Shown here: piece after piece, positions 8,940-17,599 of the stretch
Layout of the letters: each line of letters begins with the position of its first letter
Numbering within the stretch: position 1 is the first letter of the stretch
Assembly: GCA_016713325.1 (NCBI GenBank)
Contig: JADJPJ010000087.1
Coordinates: 62,001-126,000 of the forward strand
DNA from: Candidatus Flexifilum affinis
Lineage (GTDB): Bacteria > Chloroflexota > Anaerolineae > Aggregatilineales > Phototrophicaceae
Length of the DNA: 64,000 bases
Direction of reading: 5' to 3'
Translations under genes and position numbers: made by a program
The notes under the pieces: generated by a model
Told to the model about the DNA's origin: nothing
Database searches by the model: none
The model's input: only the letters and a program-made list of their open reading frames with translations

Positions 8940-9482
8940 TTATGACGGACTTCGATTCGGAATCAGGCCTTCCGGCAGCCTCACGGTCATGACGCGCTGG
9001 TCAACATCCGTGGAAAGGATTGTCTCTGGAGTGACCGGGATCAGCACTTCGCCGTAGGTGGGACTGTCGATAATGTAGACATCATTGGCGCCTGTCTCCA
9101 GGACGTCGACGAGTGAGCCCAGCAGAGTACCATCTTCCAGCACGACACGGATGCCGAATAGCTGGTACAGGTAGAACTCGCCTTCTTCCAACGGTACAGC
9201 ATTGGCCATATCGACCATCACCATCAGCTCACGGAAGCGCTCAGCCGCGTCGCGATCGTCGACGCCGCGCAGTTTGAGCAGCCCGGCGCCCGTGCTGAGG
9301 CGGTTGCCTTCCACCTGATACGGCGTCATGCGTGTATCGTCGGGGGAAGTTCCGAGGTAGACCGTCTCGAGTTTGGCGATGCGTTCGGGATAATCCGTGA
9401 GAATGCGCATCCGCAGCTCACCCCGGATGCCATGCGGACGCAGAATTTGTCCAAGGATGAGGTATTTCGGTGCTTCTGGCAT
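8940..9482 (-). CDS. rimM: ribosome maturation factor RimM
   Basis: This 180-residue protein assists 30S head assembly by binding S19. The N-terminal beta-barrel begins LILGQILRPHGIRGELR, and the PRC-barrel half contains EGEFYLYQLFGIRVV. It starts 7 bases after the khpA stop in the conserved order ffh-rpsP-khpA-rimM. The usual next gene, trmD, is absent; dprA comes next. Confidence 0.95.
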   Translation of the reverse strand: MPEAPKYLILGQILRPHGIRGELRMRILTDYPERIAKLETVYLGTSPDDTRMTPYQVEGNRLSTGAGLLKLRGVDDRDAAERFRELMVMVDMANAVPLEEGEFYLYQLFGIRVVLEDGTLLGSLVDVLETGANDVYIIDSPTYGEVLIPVTPETILSTDVDQRVMTVRLPEGLIPNRSPS

Positions 9483-9489
9483 CCGCTCG

Positions 9490-9717
9490 CTACAGGATTT
9501 TCAGAATGACGCGCTTCGAACGAGGCGTCTCGGCCGAGCGGAGGAGCGTGCGCAGGGCGTTGGCAACCCGGCCTCCACGTCCGATCATCCGGCCCATGTC
9601 GGTATCGGCAACGCGTAGTTCAATAATCAAAGACGAAGCTGTCTCGCGGCGTCTTACACGGACCGCCGTGGGATCATCCACGAGGCTCTTGGCAACGTAC
9701 TCTACCAGACCTTCCAT
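9490..9717 (-). CDS. khpA: KH-domain RNA-binding protein KhpA
   Basis: This is a 75-residue single type-II KH domain, begun at MEGLVEYV (ATG 9717), which has a GGGGAGAG ribosome site. An upstream in-frame extension has no support. The GxxG loop reads IGRGGRVANALRTLL. KhpA works with KhpB in RNA binding and, in some bacteria, in control of cell elongation. It lies between rpsP and rimM as usual. Confidence 0.93.
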   Translation of the reverse strand: MEGLVEYVAKSLVDDPTAVRVRRRETASSLIIELRVADTDMGRMIGRGGRVANALRTLLRSAETPRSKRVILKIL

Positions 9718-9755
9718 GAAAGACTCTCCCCGCAAATAGACCAATCTTATGAAGA

Positions 9756-9789
9756 GGGTGGGGTATTTCGATGCGAAACACCCCATCCC
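9756..9789 (-). promoter_or_regulatory. hairpin in the rpsP-khpA spacer
   Basis: The arm at 9756-9770 pairs with 9774-9789 over about 14 bp, with one bulge or mismatch. No T-run follows on the minus strand, so it may be a processing or stability element or an attenuator rather than a full terminator. Confidence 0.4.
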
Positions 9790-9808
9790 GTGAATGTCGT
9801 ACTGCTGA

Positions 9809-10198
9809 CTAGCCTGCCTTCTGCTTCTTCTTGCCCTGGCCGGCTTCCGGTGCAGGGTAACGGGTGCGCGGACTGACCGGCGCTGCCTGGGCCTGCGCCT
9901 TCTCGGCTTCAGCGACCAGGTCTTCCATCTTTTCGCCGGCCTTCAGCCGCTCGTAACGCGCCATTGTGCCGGTGCGCTTGAGCAGGGTGACGAGCGCCTC
10001 GGTCGGCTGTGCGCCCACGCTCAGCCAGTAGAGTGCGCGGTCTTCCTTGACGATATCGGTCGAGGGCCGCGTCCGCGGATTGTGGAAGCCGATGGCCTCG
10101 ATGTAACCGCCGTTGCGGGCAGCGCGCTGGTCGGCGACGACGATACGGTAGCTCGGCTGGCCCTTCAGGCCGACGCGACGCAAACGAATACGAACCAT
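9809..10198 (-). CDS. rpsP: 30S ribosomal protein S16
   Basis: This 129-residue protein has the family start VRIRLRRVGLKGQPSYRIVVAD, the fingerprint for S16, and FHNPRT further on. The usual length is about 80-90 residues. The extra 40 or so form an Ala/Lys/Gln-rich tail ending GQGKKKQKAG, a common lineage-specific extension. It lies downstream of ffh, about 108 bases away. Confidence 0.97.
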   Translation of the reverse strand: MVRIRLRRVGLKGQPSYRIVVADQRAARNGGYIEAIGFHNPRTRPSTDIVKEDRALYWLSVGAQPTEALVTLLKRTGTMARYERLKAGEKMEDLVAEAEKAQAQAAPVSPRTRYPAPEAGQGKKKQKAG

Positions 10199-10306
10199 GT
10201 TGTACTTTCTCCTTGAAGTTGTACGCCCTCTTGCGTCGGCTCCATAGCCGGCGGAGAGCCACTGAGAAAAACGACCTGCTCAGTTGCGGAAAGAGGTGAG
10301 AGTCCC

Positions 10307-11659
10307 TTAGCGCGGGGGCCGGCGCGGAGGCGGACCTGACAGCCCCGGCAAACCGGGCATGCGGCCACCTTTGCGCATCTGACCCATGAGAGTCTGCATT
10401 TCGTTGAATTGCTTCAACACGTCGTTGACATCGCGAACTTCCACACCACTGCCTCGGGCGATACGCTTGCGGCGGCTCGCGTTGAGGACCTTCGGGTTGT
10501 TGCGCTCTGCCATTGTCATCGAGTTGATGATGGCCTCAACTCGCCCAATACGCTTCTCGACCTGATCCTGATCGATCTGGTCGCGGAAGCGGCTCATCCC
10601 AGGGACCATGTCCAGAAGCTGCACGATCGACCCCATGCGGCGGATCTTCCGCAGTTGTTCGAGGAAGTCTTGCAGCGTGAACTGGTTATCCATCAGCTTC
10701 TTCTGAAGCTTGAGCGCCTCGGCTTCATCGAATTCGGCCTCGGCCTTTTCGATGAGCGTCATGACGTCGCCCATACCCAGAATACGCTGCGCCAGACGGT
10801 CCGGATGGAACTGTTCGAAACCGTCCAGCTTTTCAGACGTGCCGAGGAACTTGATCGGCACGCCGGTGACGGCGCGCATCGATAGCGCAGCACCGCCGCG
10901 CGAGTCGCCGTCAATCTTGGTCAGGATCAGGCCGGTGATCCCCAGTCGCTCGTTGAAGCCCTGGGCAATGTTCACCGCTTCCTGGCCGGTCATCGAGTCA
11001 GCGACCAGCAGAATCTCGTTCGGCTTGGTCCGCCGCTTGATCTCTTCGAGCTCAGTCATGAGCGTCTCGTCGATCTGCAAGCGACCCGCCGTATCGAGGA
11101 TCACCACCGCGGCATTCTTGCCGCGCGCCGCCTGCAAGCCTCGCTCGCAGATGTCCGGCGGTTTGGCTGTCGTGCCTTCTTCGTGATAATCGACCTGAAT
11201 CTGCTTGGCCAGCGTGACGAGCTGATCGACGGCCGCCGGACGATAGGTGTCCGCGGCGACCATGAACGGCTGTTTTCCTTCGCGGCGAAGCATCAGCGCC
11301 AGCTTTGCCCCGGTCGTCGTCTTGCCGGAACCTTGCAGACCGACGAGCATGATGACATGTGGCCGCTGACCGCCCGAGAGGTTGAGACGCGCGCCCTCGC
11401 CGAGGGTGGTCAGCATCTCCTCATGGACGATCTTGACGACTTGCTGTCCCGGCTTCAGGCTCCTGGCGACATCCGCGCCGATCGCGCGATCTTTGACTCG
11501 CTTGACGAAGTCCTTGACCACAGGCAGCGCGACATCGGCTTCCAACAACGCCATGCGCACCTCGCGCATCGCGGCGTCGACATCCTTCTCGGTGAGCTTG
11601 CCGACCCGGCCTAAGCCGTCAAATATGCCCTGAAGACGATCTGAAAGCTGTTGAAACAT
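10307..11659 (-). CDS. ffh: signal recognition particle GTPase Ffh
   Basis: This 450-residue SRP54 protein delivers nascent membrane proteins to FtsY and the Sec translocon. The N domain is followed by the G domain with GLQGSGKTTTGAKLA (P-loop), VAADTYRPAA, DTAGRLQID and LTKIDGD. The C-terminal M domain is Met-rich (SMTMAERNNPKVLNASRRKR, then FNEMQTLMGQMRKGGRMPG). It is the first gene of the long minus-strand run leading to topA. Confidence 0.98.
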   Translation of the reverse strand: MFQQLSDRLQGIFDGLGRVGKLTEKDVDAAMREVRMALLEADVALPVVKDFVKRVKDRAIGADVARSLKPGQQVVKIVHEEMLTTLGEGARLNLSGGQRPHVIMLVGLQGSGKTTTGAKLALMLRREGKQPFMVAADTYRPAAVDQLVTLAKQIQVDYHEEGTTAKPPDICERGLQAARGKNAAVVILDTAGRLQIDETLMTELEEIKRRTKPNEILLVADSMTGQEAVNIAQGFNERLGITGLILTKIDGDSRGGAALSMRAVTGVPIKFLGTSEKLDGFEQFHPDRLAQRILGMGDVMTLIEKAEAEFDEAEALKLQKKLMDNQFTLQDFLEQLRKIRRMGSIVQLLDMVPGMSRFRDQIDQDQVEKRIGRVEAIINSMTMAERNNPKVLNASRRKRIARGSGVEVRDVNDVLKQFNEMQTLMGQMRKGGRMPGLPGLSGPPPRRPPR

Positions 11660-11688
11660 GCCATCTACTCAATACCAGCGCGCAGGCC

Positions 11689-11718
11689 ATTGTAGTGGAC
11701 AAAACGTTCTACAGTCAA
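11689..11718 (-). promoter_or_regulatory. candidate promoter of the ffh operon
   Basis: On the minus strand a TTGACT -35 box (11713-11718) and a TACAAT -10 box (11689-11694) are 18 bases apart. The predicted start of transcription, about 11682, leaves a leader of about 23 bases before the ffh ATG. Confidence 0.55.
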
Positions 11719-11786
11719 GGGAAGCGGTCGCGGCACGGCAGATTGATGGCCGCACGCAGATCAACACCGGCGTGTGAGCATGTCGC

Positions 11787-12335
11787 TTATTCGGGTTCCG
11801 TCTCGGCCTCGGTGACCACCGTGTTGTACGCCCGATTGTAGTAGAGTAGGGGGACTGCCGACGCATCGATATGGCCGGCCGCCAGCACCTCGCTGATCAC
11901 GATCCAGTGGGTGCTGCCATCCTGTATGGTGCGGACGTGACAGTCGAGCCAGGCCAGGGCGCCACGCAGGATTGGCGCGCCCGTGACTGCGGTAAAGATC
12001 GGAATGCCATCGAAACGGTCTTCGTTGCTGGCCAGAGGCACCCGCCCGGCAAAGCGGTCGGAGAGGTAGGCCTGCTCGCTCGTCAGAATCGAAACCGCTA
12101 GAAGGCCGCTTGCTTTGATCAGATGCGCAGACGTCGTATCTTTGTTCAGGCAGGTCAGCACCAGAGGCGGTTCGAGCGACAACGAATTGAACGCGCTCAC
12201 CGTCATACCGGCGATGTGATGGCCGTTTTCATCGTCATGGGCCGTGGTGACCACGGACACCCCGCTCGCCCAGAATCGCAGTGTGTCGCGCATGGACGCG
12301 GCATCGATGGGCATAGAACTGTCTTTCTGCATCAC
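11787..12335 (-). CDS. flavin reductase-like domain protein
   Basis: The protein of about 180 residues belongs to the flavin reductase-like (DIM6/NTAB) family. Near the N-terminus it reads RFWASGVSVVTTAHD, then GMTVSAFNSLSLEPPLVLTCL, the typical FMN-binding turn. Family members reduce FMN with NAD(P)H for a partner monooxygenase, or act as FMN-containing oxidoreductases; no partner is present here. The start could be GTG 12335, ATG 12332 or ATG 12314; none has a clear ribosome site. It is separated by 129 bases from the upstream gene. Confidence 0.88.
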   Translation of the reverse strand: MMQKDSSMPIDAASMRDTLRFWASGVSVVTTAHDDENGHHIAGMTVSAFNSLSLEPPLVLTCLNKDTTSAHLIKASGLLAVSILTSEQAYLSDRFAGRVPLASNEDRFDGIPIFTAVTGAPILRGALAWLDCHVRTIQDGSTHWIVISEVLAAGHIDASAVPLLYYNRAYNTVVTEAETEPE

Positions 12336-12464
12336 GTAGACGCTTGCGGAAAAATGCTTACAGAAATGAGTATAAACCCGTCTCTGAAAAACCCTATCAG
12401 TCCTCAGGTTGCTTTAACATAGCCTGGCTGAGCGATATTGCCCTGGGAGTCACCGTCGCGACGC

Positions 12465-13400
12465 TCAAGAGATTTCTTCGGCCGGAAACAGGTAGCGACG
12501 CATCATGGGGACCAGATCGGCCAACGTCGTGATCGAGTCGGCGGCGACGTGCGCGCCTTCGCCGATGATAAGCGTTGGCACGTCGTTCTCGGTGTGCTTG
12601 CCGTGGCCGAGGTTTTCCATGTTGCCGTGATCGCTGGTGATGACGATCAGGCCGCTCCGATCATCCCAGCCATCCAGCACGCCGGCCGTCACGCCGTCGA
12701 AGAGCTCCAGCAGTTTCACCCCTTCCTCGACCGTGCCGCGGTGCCCGACCGTGTCGGTCAGCCAGTGGGGGAACATGGAAAAGGTGTACTGCTGGGCCAG
12801 TTCCGCCAGCTTCGATCCGGCCCCATAGGGACTGTAGACTGGAGTGTCCGGCAGGTTGAGATAACTCCGCCAGGACTCGCCGGTCCAGTCAACGGCCATC
12901 GCTTCGCCGCGTTGAACGTGTCCCTCGTCGAACATGAGCAGCCCTGCGACGTGCGCCGCCTGCTGATAGCTGGCGAGCAGGCGTTTGCCACGGTTGACGG
13001 CCGCATGCCATGCCGGCGGGTAGCCCTCCAGCAGGGCGGCGGACTTGCCGGCGGCGACCACTTCCTTGAAGAAACTGTGCTCGCCGATGATCTTGCGGAT
13101 GGGTGGGTTTGGGCGGGGTCCGTAATGCTCGCCAACCAGGGCCGGAACGTTGAGCCCAGTCAGAATCGTCGCCTGTCCGGTCGCGCTTTGCGGCCGGCCG
13201 GAGATCCCCATTCGTGGATCGGTCGGGACGAAGGCCGCGCGCGGGTGGACCTGGCGGCCGATACCATTGACCCAGCGCCGGCCATTGGTCAGTCCTGTCA
13301 GGGTGGGCATCGCTGCCACCGCAAACGGATTCGCGGCCGGGGCATCCGCGCCGATACCTATGCCATCCAGGAAGATCAGCAGGAGACGCCGCGTTGTCAA
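12465..13400 (-). CDS. alkaline-phosphatase-superfamily metalloenzyme (phosphomutase-like)
   Basis: This 311-residue protein is assigned to the metalloenzyme domain shared by phosphopentomutase, cofactor-independent phosphoglycerate mutase and related hydrolases. An early metal-binding Asp lies in IFLDGIGIG. The nucleophile region is SATGQATILTGLN. A C-terminal metal cluster, TSDHGNMENLGHGKHTEND, supplies further Asp and His ligands. It lacks the large insert of iPGM. The start is taken as TTG at 13400, which has AAGGA 9 bases upstream; the longer open frame only overlaps the glyoxalase-like gene. The substrate is unknown. Confidence 0.8.
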   Translation of the reverse strand: MTTRRLLLIFLDGIGIGADAPAANPFAVAAMPTLTGLTNGRRWVNGIGRQVHPRAAFVPTDPRMGISGRPQSATGQATILTGLNVPALVGEHYGPRPNPPIRKIIGEHSFFKEVVAAGKSAALLEGYPPAWHAAVNRGKRLLASYQQAAHVAGLLMFDEGHVQRGEAMAVDWTGESWRSYLNLPDTPVYSPYGAGSKLAELAQQYTFSMFPHWLTDTVGHRGTVEEGVKLLELFDGVTAGVLDGWDDRSGLIVITSDHGNMENLGHGKHTENDVPTLIIGEGAHVAADSITTLADLVPMMRRYLFPAEEIS

Positions 13401-13422
13401 TCTGTCCGGTCCTTGAGAATGT

Positions 13423-14082
13423 TCAAAGCTGCGATTGCTGCCACGACAGCAGGAAGGGGTTGTTCTGCCGTTCGTGGCCGATGGTCGTGGGTTCGCCATG
13501 GCCCGGCAGGACCTGAACGTCGTCGCCGAGCGGGATGAGCCGACCAAAAATCGAATCCATCAGCACTTTCATCGAGCCGCCAGGCAGATCGGTGCGGCCG
13601 ATGCTGCCGGCGAACAGGGCATCGCCGCTGAAAACGAGCTGGTGCGGCTGCATGTAGAGGCTGATATGGCCGGGCGCGTGTCCGGGAGTGAACAGCGTCT
13701 GCAATCGGATAGCATCCAACTCGATCCACTCGTCGTCGCGGCCGATCAAGCGATCGGGTTCGGCGGCGGCAGGGAAGGCCGAGCCGGTGAAGCGCAGCCC
13801 CTGCTGCGCAAGTGAACTGAGCTGCTGCACCGCTTCGGCGTGGATGACGAATGGGGCTCCGGTGAGCTCTTTCACGTGGGCGCTGGCCAGCACATGGTCG
13901 AAATGCGCATGGGTCGCGACGATCAGCTTGATCGTCCAGCCGCGATCGGTCGCCGTCTTGACCAGCAGATCGCCCTGATCGACCGGGTCGATCAGGATGG
14001 CATTTCCGGTATCGGTATCGGCGACGAGATAGGCATTGGTGGCGGCGAGGCCCAGCGTCAGATAAGTGATCTCGATGGTCAT
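13423..14082 (-). CDS. MBL-fold hydrolase, glyoxalase II-like
   Basis: This 219-residue protein begins MTIEITYLTLG (ATG 14082), overlapping the murJ stop by ATGA. It has the complete binuclear zinc set: ATHAHFDH, the His of FTPGHAPGH, the Asp of FSGDALF, and the His of VLPGHG. Proteins of this size and pattern are called hydroxyacylglutathione-hydrolase-like, but true glutathione use is doubtful in this lineage. It is translationally coupled to murJ and lies just upstream of the metalloenzyme gene. Confidence 0.88.
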   Translation of the reverse strand: MTIEITYLTLGLAATNAYLVADTDTGNAILIDPVDQGDLLVKTATDRGWTIKLIVATHAHFDHVLASAHVKELTGAPFVIHAEAVQQLSSLAQQGLRFTGSAFPAAAEPDRLIGRDDEWIELDAIRLQTLFTPGHAPGHISLYMQPHQLVFSGDALFAGSIGRTDLPGGSMKVLMDSIFGRLIPLGDDVQVLPGHGEPTTIGHERQNNPFLLSWQQSQL

Positions 14083-15776
14083 GCTGGCGCCCCTGTGGCC
14101 TGTGGCCGCCGAACCATTGCAATGATGCTGCGGAGTTCGTCTATCCGCAGAAGGAACGCCATGATGATAAAGACGAGACCGCCGGCGGCTACCTGGAGCG
14201 CCAACTGAAGGAGTGTCACGGCAAACCCGGTTCCCGGCGCGATCGCCGTCCACACGGCGCCGACTGCGACCACGGCGGCGGCCATGACCAGACTGGCGAC
14301 GAGCGCCTTCAGCAGTGTTGCGCCGATGGCCGATTCATCGATGCCGTGCCAGCGCCGTCGTAAAACGACGAGCAGCACCAACACCTCGAATGTGACGCCC
14401 AGAGAGTTGGCCAGTGCCAGCCCGCCGACATTGCCGGCCGGTGCATCAAGACCTACCTGTGGATACTGAAGCGCGGCGGCGCGCAGCAGTCCGCTGCTTT
14501 CCACCGCTGCCACCCCGCTGAGTGCGAACGACAGGATCAGGTTGATGGCTGCACCGCCAAGGGCTGCATAGAGTGGCGTGACGGTGTCTTTGTCGGCGTA
14601 GAAACTGCGGGCGATCACTTCCAGCAGCGAATGCGTGATCAGGCCTAACGTGAAGAACTGGAGCGTGCTGAAGACGAGCGCCGAGGCCGACGCGTCGAAC
14701 GCCCCACGTTCGAGCAGGCTGATCATCGGTCGGCCCACGACCACCAGGCCAATCGATGAGGGGATGGTGGCGATCAGGATGAAGCGCACCGCGCCCGACA
14801 TGGCGTCGCGCTTGCCCGATTCGTTGCCGACCGCGCTCAGCGCCGCCAGCGTCGGGAAGATCACTGTGCCCATGGCTGTGCCGATCAGCGTCTGGGGAAT
14901 CTGCATCAGTCGCCAGCCCCAGTCCAGCGCCGCGACAGAGCCGGTGCCCAGGCGTGAGGCAATGTTGTTCATGATGATGAAGTTGAAACTGAACACCCCC
15001 AGGCCGACGATGCGCGGCAGCATCAGTCGGATCACCTGCCACAGAGCAGGATCGCGCAGGCCAAGTTCCGCATGCCAGCGTGCCCTGAAGCGGATCAATC
15101 CCGGCACCTGGATGCCGAAATGCAGCGCCGCGCCGATCACCGCCCCAAGGGCGATGCCGTGCACGCCGAACAGCGGCAGCAGTACCAGGACGCCAAACAG
15201 GATGCCGACATCGAACATGATCGGCGCCAGGGCCGGCAGCAGAAAGTGGTTGTGGCTCTGGAGGATGCCCATGACGATGCCGCTGACCGAGAAGATCAGC
15301 GTGCTGAGCAGCAGAATGCGCATCAGTTCGGTGGTCTGCTGGCGCGTCGCGTCGTCGAAGCCGGAGGCGACGACGTTGCCCACCAGCCAGGGCGCCACGA
15401 TAAAGGCGATCACGCTGATGGCCAACGTGGTCACGAAGATGGTGTTGATGACGTGACTGGCCGTCCGCCATGCGCCTGGTTTATCCCCGCGCGCCAGATA
15501 GCCGCCGAAGATGGGGATAAAGGCGTGGGCCAGAGCGCCGCCGGCGATCAGGGTAAAGATCAACTCCGGAATGCGGTTGGCCGTCACATAGGCATCCCAC
15601 TCGCTGCCGACGCCGAACACTCGCGCGATGACGAAGGTCTGAATCAGGCTGATGGCCTTGGCTGTGCCAAATGCTGCCATAACGATCAGCGTGTCAACGG
15701 CGATCTTCCGTCCGGTGTGGGCAGGCGCTGCTGTGGACGGTGCGTCAGTCGGGCGAAGTTCTGTCTTGCTCTCCAT
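14079..15776 (-). CDS. murJ: lipid II flippase MurJ (MVIN family)
   Basis: This 565-residue polytopic membrane protein moves the lipid II peptidoglycan precursor across the membrane. The MATE-like MVIN pattern is clear: an N-terminal AFGTAKAISLIQTFVIARVFG, then GALAHAFIPIFGGYLARG, and the later helix block containing SFYADKDTVTPLYAAL. A disordered N-terminus of about 25 residues precedes the first helix. It starts 10 bases after the C39-peptidase gene and overlaps the glyoxalase-like gene by 4 bases. Confidence 0.94.
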   Translation of the reverse strand: MESKTELRPTDAPSTAAPAHTGRKIAVDTLIVMAAFGTAKAISLIQTFVIARVFGVGSEWDAYVTANRIPELIFTLIAGGALAHAFIPIFGGYLARGDKPGAWRTASHVINTIFVTTLAISVIAFIVAPWLVGNVVASGFDDATRQQTTELMRILLLSTLIFSVSGIVMGILQSHNHFLLPALAPIMFDVGILFGVLVLLPLFGVHGIALGAVIGAALHFGIQVPGLIRFRARWHAELGLRDPALWQVIRLMLPRIVGLGVFSFNFIIMNNIASRLGTGSVAALDWGWRLMQIPQTLIGTAMGTVIFPTLAALSAVGNESGKRDAMSGAVRFILIATIPSSIGLVVVGRPMISLLERGAFDASASALVFSTLQFFTLGLITHSLLEVIARSFYADKDTVTPLYAALGGAAINLILSFALSGVAAVESSGLLRAAALQYPQVGLDAPAGNVGGLALANSLGVTFEVLVLLVVLRRRWHGIDESAIGATLLKALVASLVMAAAVVAVGAVWTAIAPGTGFAVTLLQLALQVAAGGLVFIIMAFLLRIDELRSIIAMVRRPQATGAPA

Positions 15777-15786
15777 TGTCCGGCCC

Positions 15787-17415
15787 CTAGGCGTTCAGTG
15801 CGTTCAGCGCCTGCTGCGCCTCATCATAGTTGGGATTCTGGGCGATCGCACGCTGAAACGCCGCGGCAGCCTCCTGGCGCTGGCCGAGCGCTTCGAGCGC
15901 GCGACCCTGCCAGTAGAAGGTCTCTTCGACGTACTGCCCGCCATTGACCAGATTGTTGTTGACCAGCGCCAGCACATCGTCGTAGCGGCCGACCATGTAG
16001 TAGGCTTCAAATGGGGTGAACTGGTACCACAGCATACGGAAGGGCGTGTTCAGCCTACGCGCCTGATCGAAATAGCGAACGGCTTCTTCATACTGGCCCA
16101 TTTTGGTCAGCGACGCGCCCATATTGAACCAGGCGAAGGGATTCTGACGGTCCAGCTGGGCCTCCGATCGCGCAACTTCCAGCGCGATCTCCGCGGCTCC
16201 GCTGACATCACTCCGCTCGCCGAGGATGCGTTGCACCACGTCTTCGCGATCCGGCTCGTAGATGGCAATGAAGACGCGGTTGAAGGCCTGCCAGCCCTGG
16301 TCAAACTCATCGTAGCGCTCTGCCAGACCTGCGCCGGCGATGCCGGTGCCCAGGTAGCTGTCATAGACATAGAAGGAACGCGCATTGTCATCGTAACCGA
16401 CGACGGTCTGGTAGTGTCCGATCCAGTCGTAGCCTTCCGGCGTGTAGCTGCGCTCGATGATCACCGGGATGTTGTTGACGATGAACTGCTTGAGCAGATT
16501 GATGTCTCCGCCGATACGGGTGATGGCGCGAACACCAGTCTGTTCGTTGACGAAGGCGACCAGTTCGCTGGGAGAGACGTTCTTGTCCTCGTTGTCGGGG
16601 CGCAGGATTCGGGCGGCGTAATCCTGATTTTCGCGCCAACCGTAGTAGCTCAGGGCCATGGTCACGTTGGCAGGACCGCAGTTGTTCCAGCCCTGCTGCA
16701 CATGAGTGAATCCGTAGATGCGCGACGACACCGGCGCGGCGAAGCTGTCCACGACCTGCTGACTGGAAACCGTTGGCTCGGCCGTCGGTGCGACGGACAC
16801 GCTGGTTGGTGGAAGCGTCGCGGTCACCGGCAGCGTCGGCGCGGTAGTGGCGGTCTGCGGCACCACCGTCGGAGATGGGGTCGCGGTCGGGGCGATCGTC
16901 GCTTCTTCGGTGGTTTGCGCGGCGCCAGCAGAACCCGAGGCGGTGGTTGGCGTGCCGATCTGCAGCGGGGCGCTCAACAGATCCTCGACGGAGAAGGCGC
17001 TGGTGGCAGCCACCGTCGGCACAATTCCGCCCTGCGGGGTGGGCGGCAGGAAGGCGCGCAGAATCGGCACTTCGGTCAGAAACTGCTCCTGATACCGCGG
17101 CGGCAGAACCGACCGGTAGCCCCAGATCGTTGCCACGCCAGTGAGCGAAAGCACGATCAGAACGGCGACGATCGTCCACAACCAGAACAGGCGGGGGAGA
17201 TGCCGCCGCAGCAGCAGCGCTCCGACAATGATGGCCAGAGCCGTACCGCCGACGGCGAGCCCGAGATAAGGTATCAGGGACGCGAGACGCTGTCCGCCGC
17301 CAAAATAGCTGAAACCGGCGAGCGCTATGACACCAAACAGAAAGAGGAGGACGAACGCTATCCACAGGAGAATCGGCGATGGTCCGCCGTGAATTGGCTT
17401 CTGGTATTGTTCCAT
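15787..17415 (-). CDS. membrane-anchored C39-like peptidase with TPR domain
   Basis: This 542-residue protein begins at MEQYQKP (ATG 17415). Three hydrophobic segments fill roughly the first 110 residues, followed by a Thr/Pro-rich linker. The papain-fold C39-like domain then has its catalytic Cys at about 246 (NNCGPANVTMALSYYG) and His at about 334 (GHYQTVVGYDD), with an Asp in YVYDSYLG. C-terminal tetratricopeptide repeats follow, including NPFAWFNMGASLTKMGQYEE. The peptidase domain is probably extracellular; its substrate is not evident. It lies immediately upstream of murJ, which suggests an envelope role. Confidence 0.86.
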   Translation of the reverse strand: MEQYQKPIHGGPSPILLWIAFVLLFLFGVIALAGFSYFGGGQRLASLIPYLGLAVGGTALAIIVGALLLRRHLPRLFWLWTIVAVLIVLSLTGVATIWGYRSVLPPRYQEQFLTEVPILRAFLPPTPQGGIVPTVAATSAFSVEDLLSAPLQIGTPTTASGSAGAAQTTEEATIAPTATPSPTVVPQTATTAPTLPVTATLPPTSVSVAPTAEPTVSSQQVVDSFAAPVSSRIYGFTHVQQGWNNCGPANVTMALSYYGWRENQDYAARILRPDNEDKNVSPSELVAFVNEQTGVRAITRIGGDINLLKQFIVNNIPVIIERSYTPEGYDWIGHYQTVVGYDDNARSFYVYDSYLGTGIAGAGLAERYDEFDQGWQAFNRVFIAIYEPDREDVVQRILGERSDVSGAAEIALEVARSEAQLDRQNPFAWFNMGASLTKMGQYEEAVRYFDQARRLNTPFRMLWYQFTPFEAYYMVGRYDDVLALVNNNLVNGGQYVEETFYWQGRALEALGQRQEAAAAFQRAIAQNPNYDEAQQALNALNA

Positions 17416-17521
17416 ATCGATAAAGACCCTATCGCCTGAACGATCGCAGAGAAACGCTGACAGTCTGCCACAAATGGTCGCGCGTGATCTCGACAATTTC
17501 CCTACGGGTTGCTGATGCCGC

Positions 17522-17530
17522 ATTATAGCA
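17522..17530 (-). promoter_or_regulatory. extended -10 element for the C39-peptidase/murJ transcript
   Basis: The minus strand reads TGCTATAAT, a perfect -10 with a TGn extension, about 107 bases upstream of the ATG at 17415. No good -35 is seen, as is normal for extended -10 promoters. Confidence 0.5.
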
Positions 17531-17535
17531 TATGC

Positions 17536-17563
17536 TTGTTACGCGCCGTCCGCCTGCTAGAAT
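17536..17563 (+). promoter_or_regulatory. candidate promoter for the PHP-domain gene
   Basis: A TTGTTA -35 box (17536-17541) and a TAGAAT -10 box (17558-17563) are 16 bases apart and lie about 37 bases upstream of the GTG start. They face away from the extended -10 at 17522-17530, making a compact divergent promoter region. Confidence 0.5.
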
Positions 17564-17599
17564 GACGGCTGTGTTGACCGTGTAGATAGGGAAAAGTCT

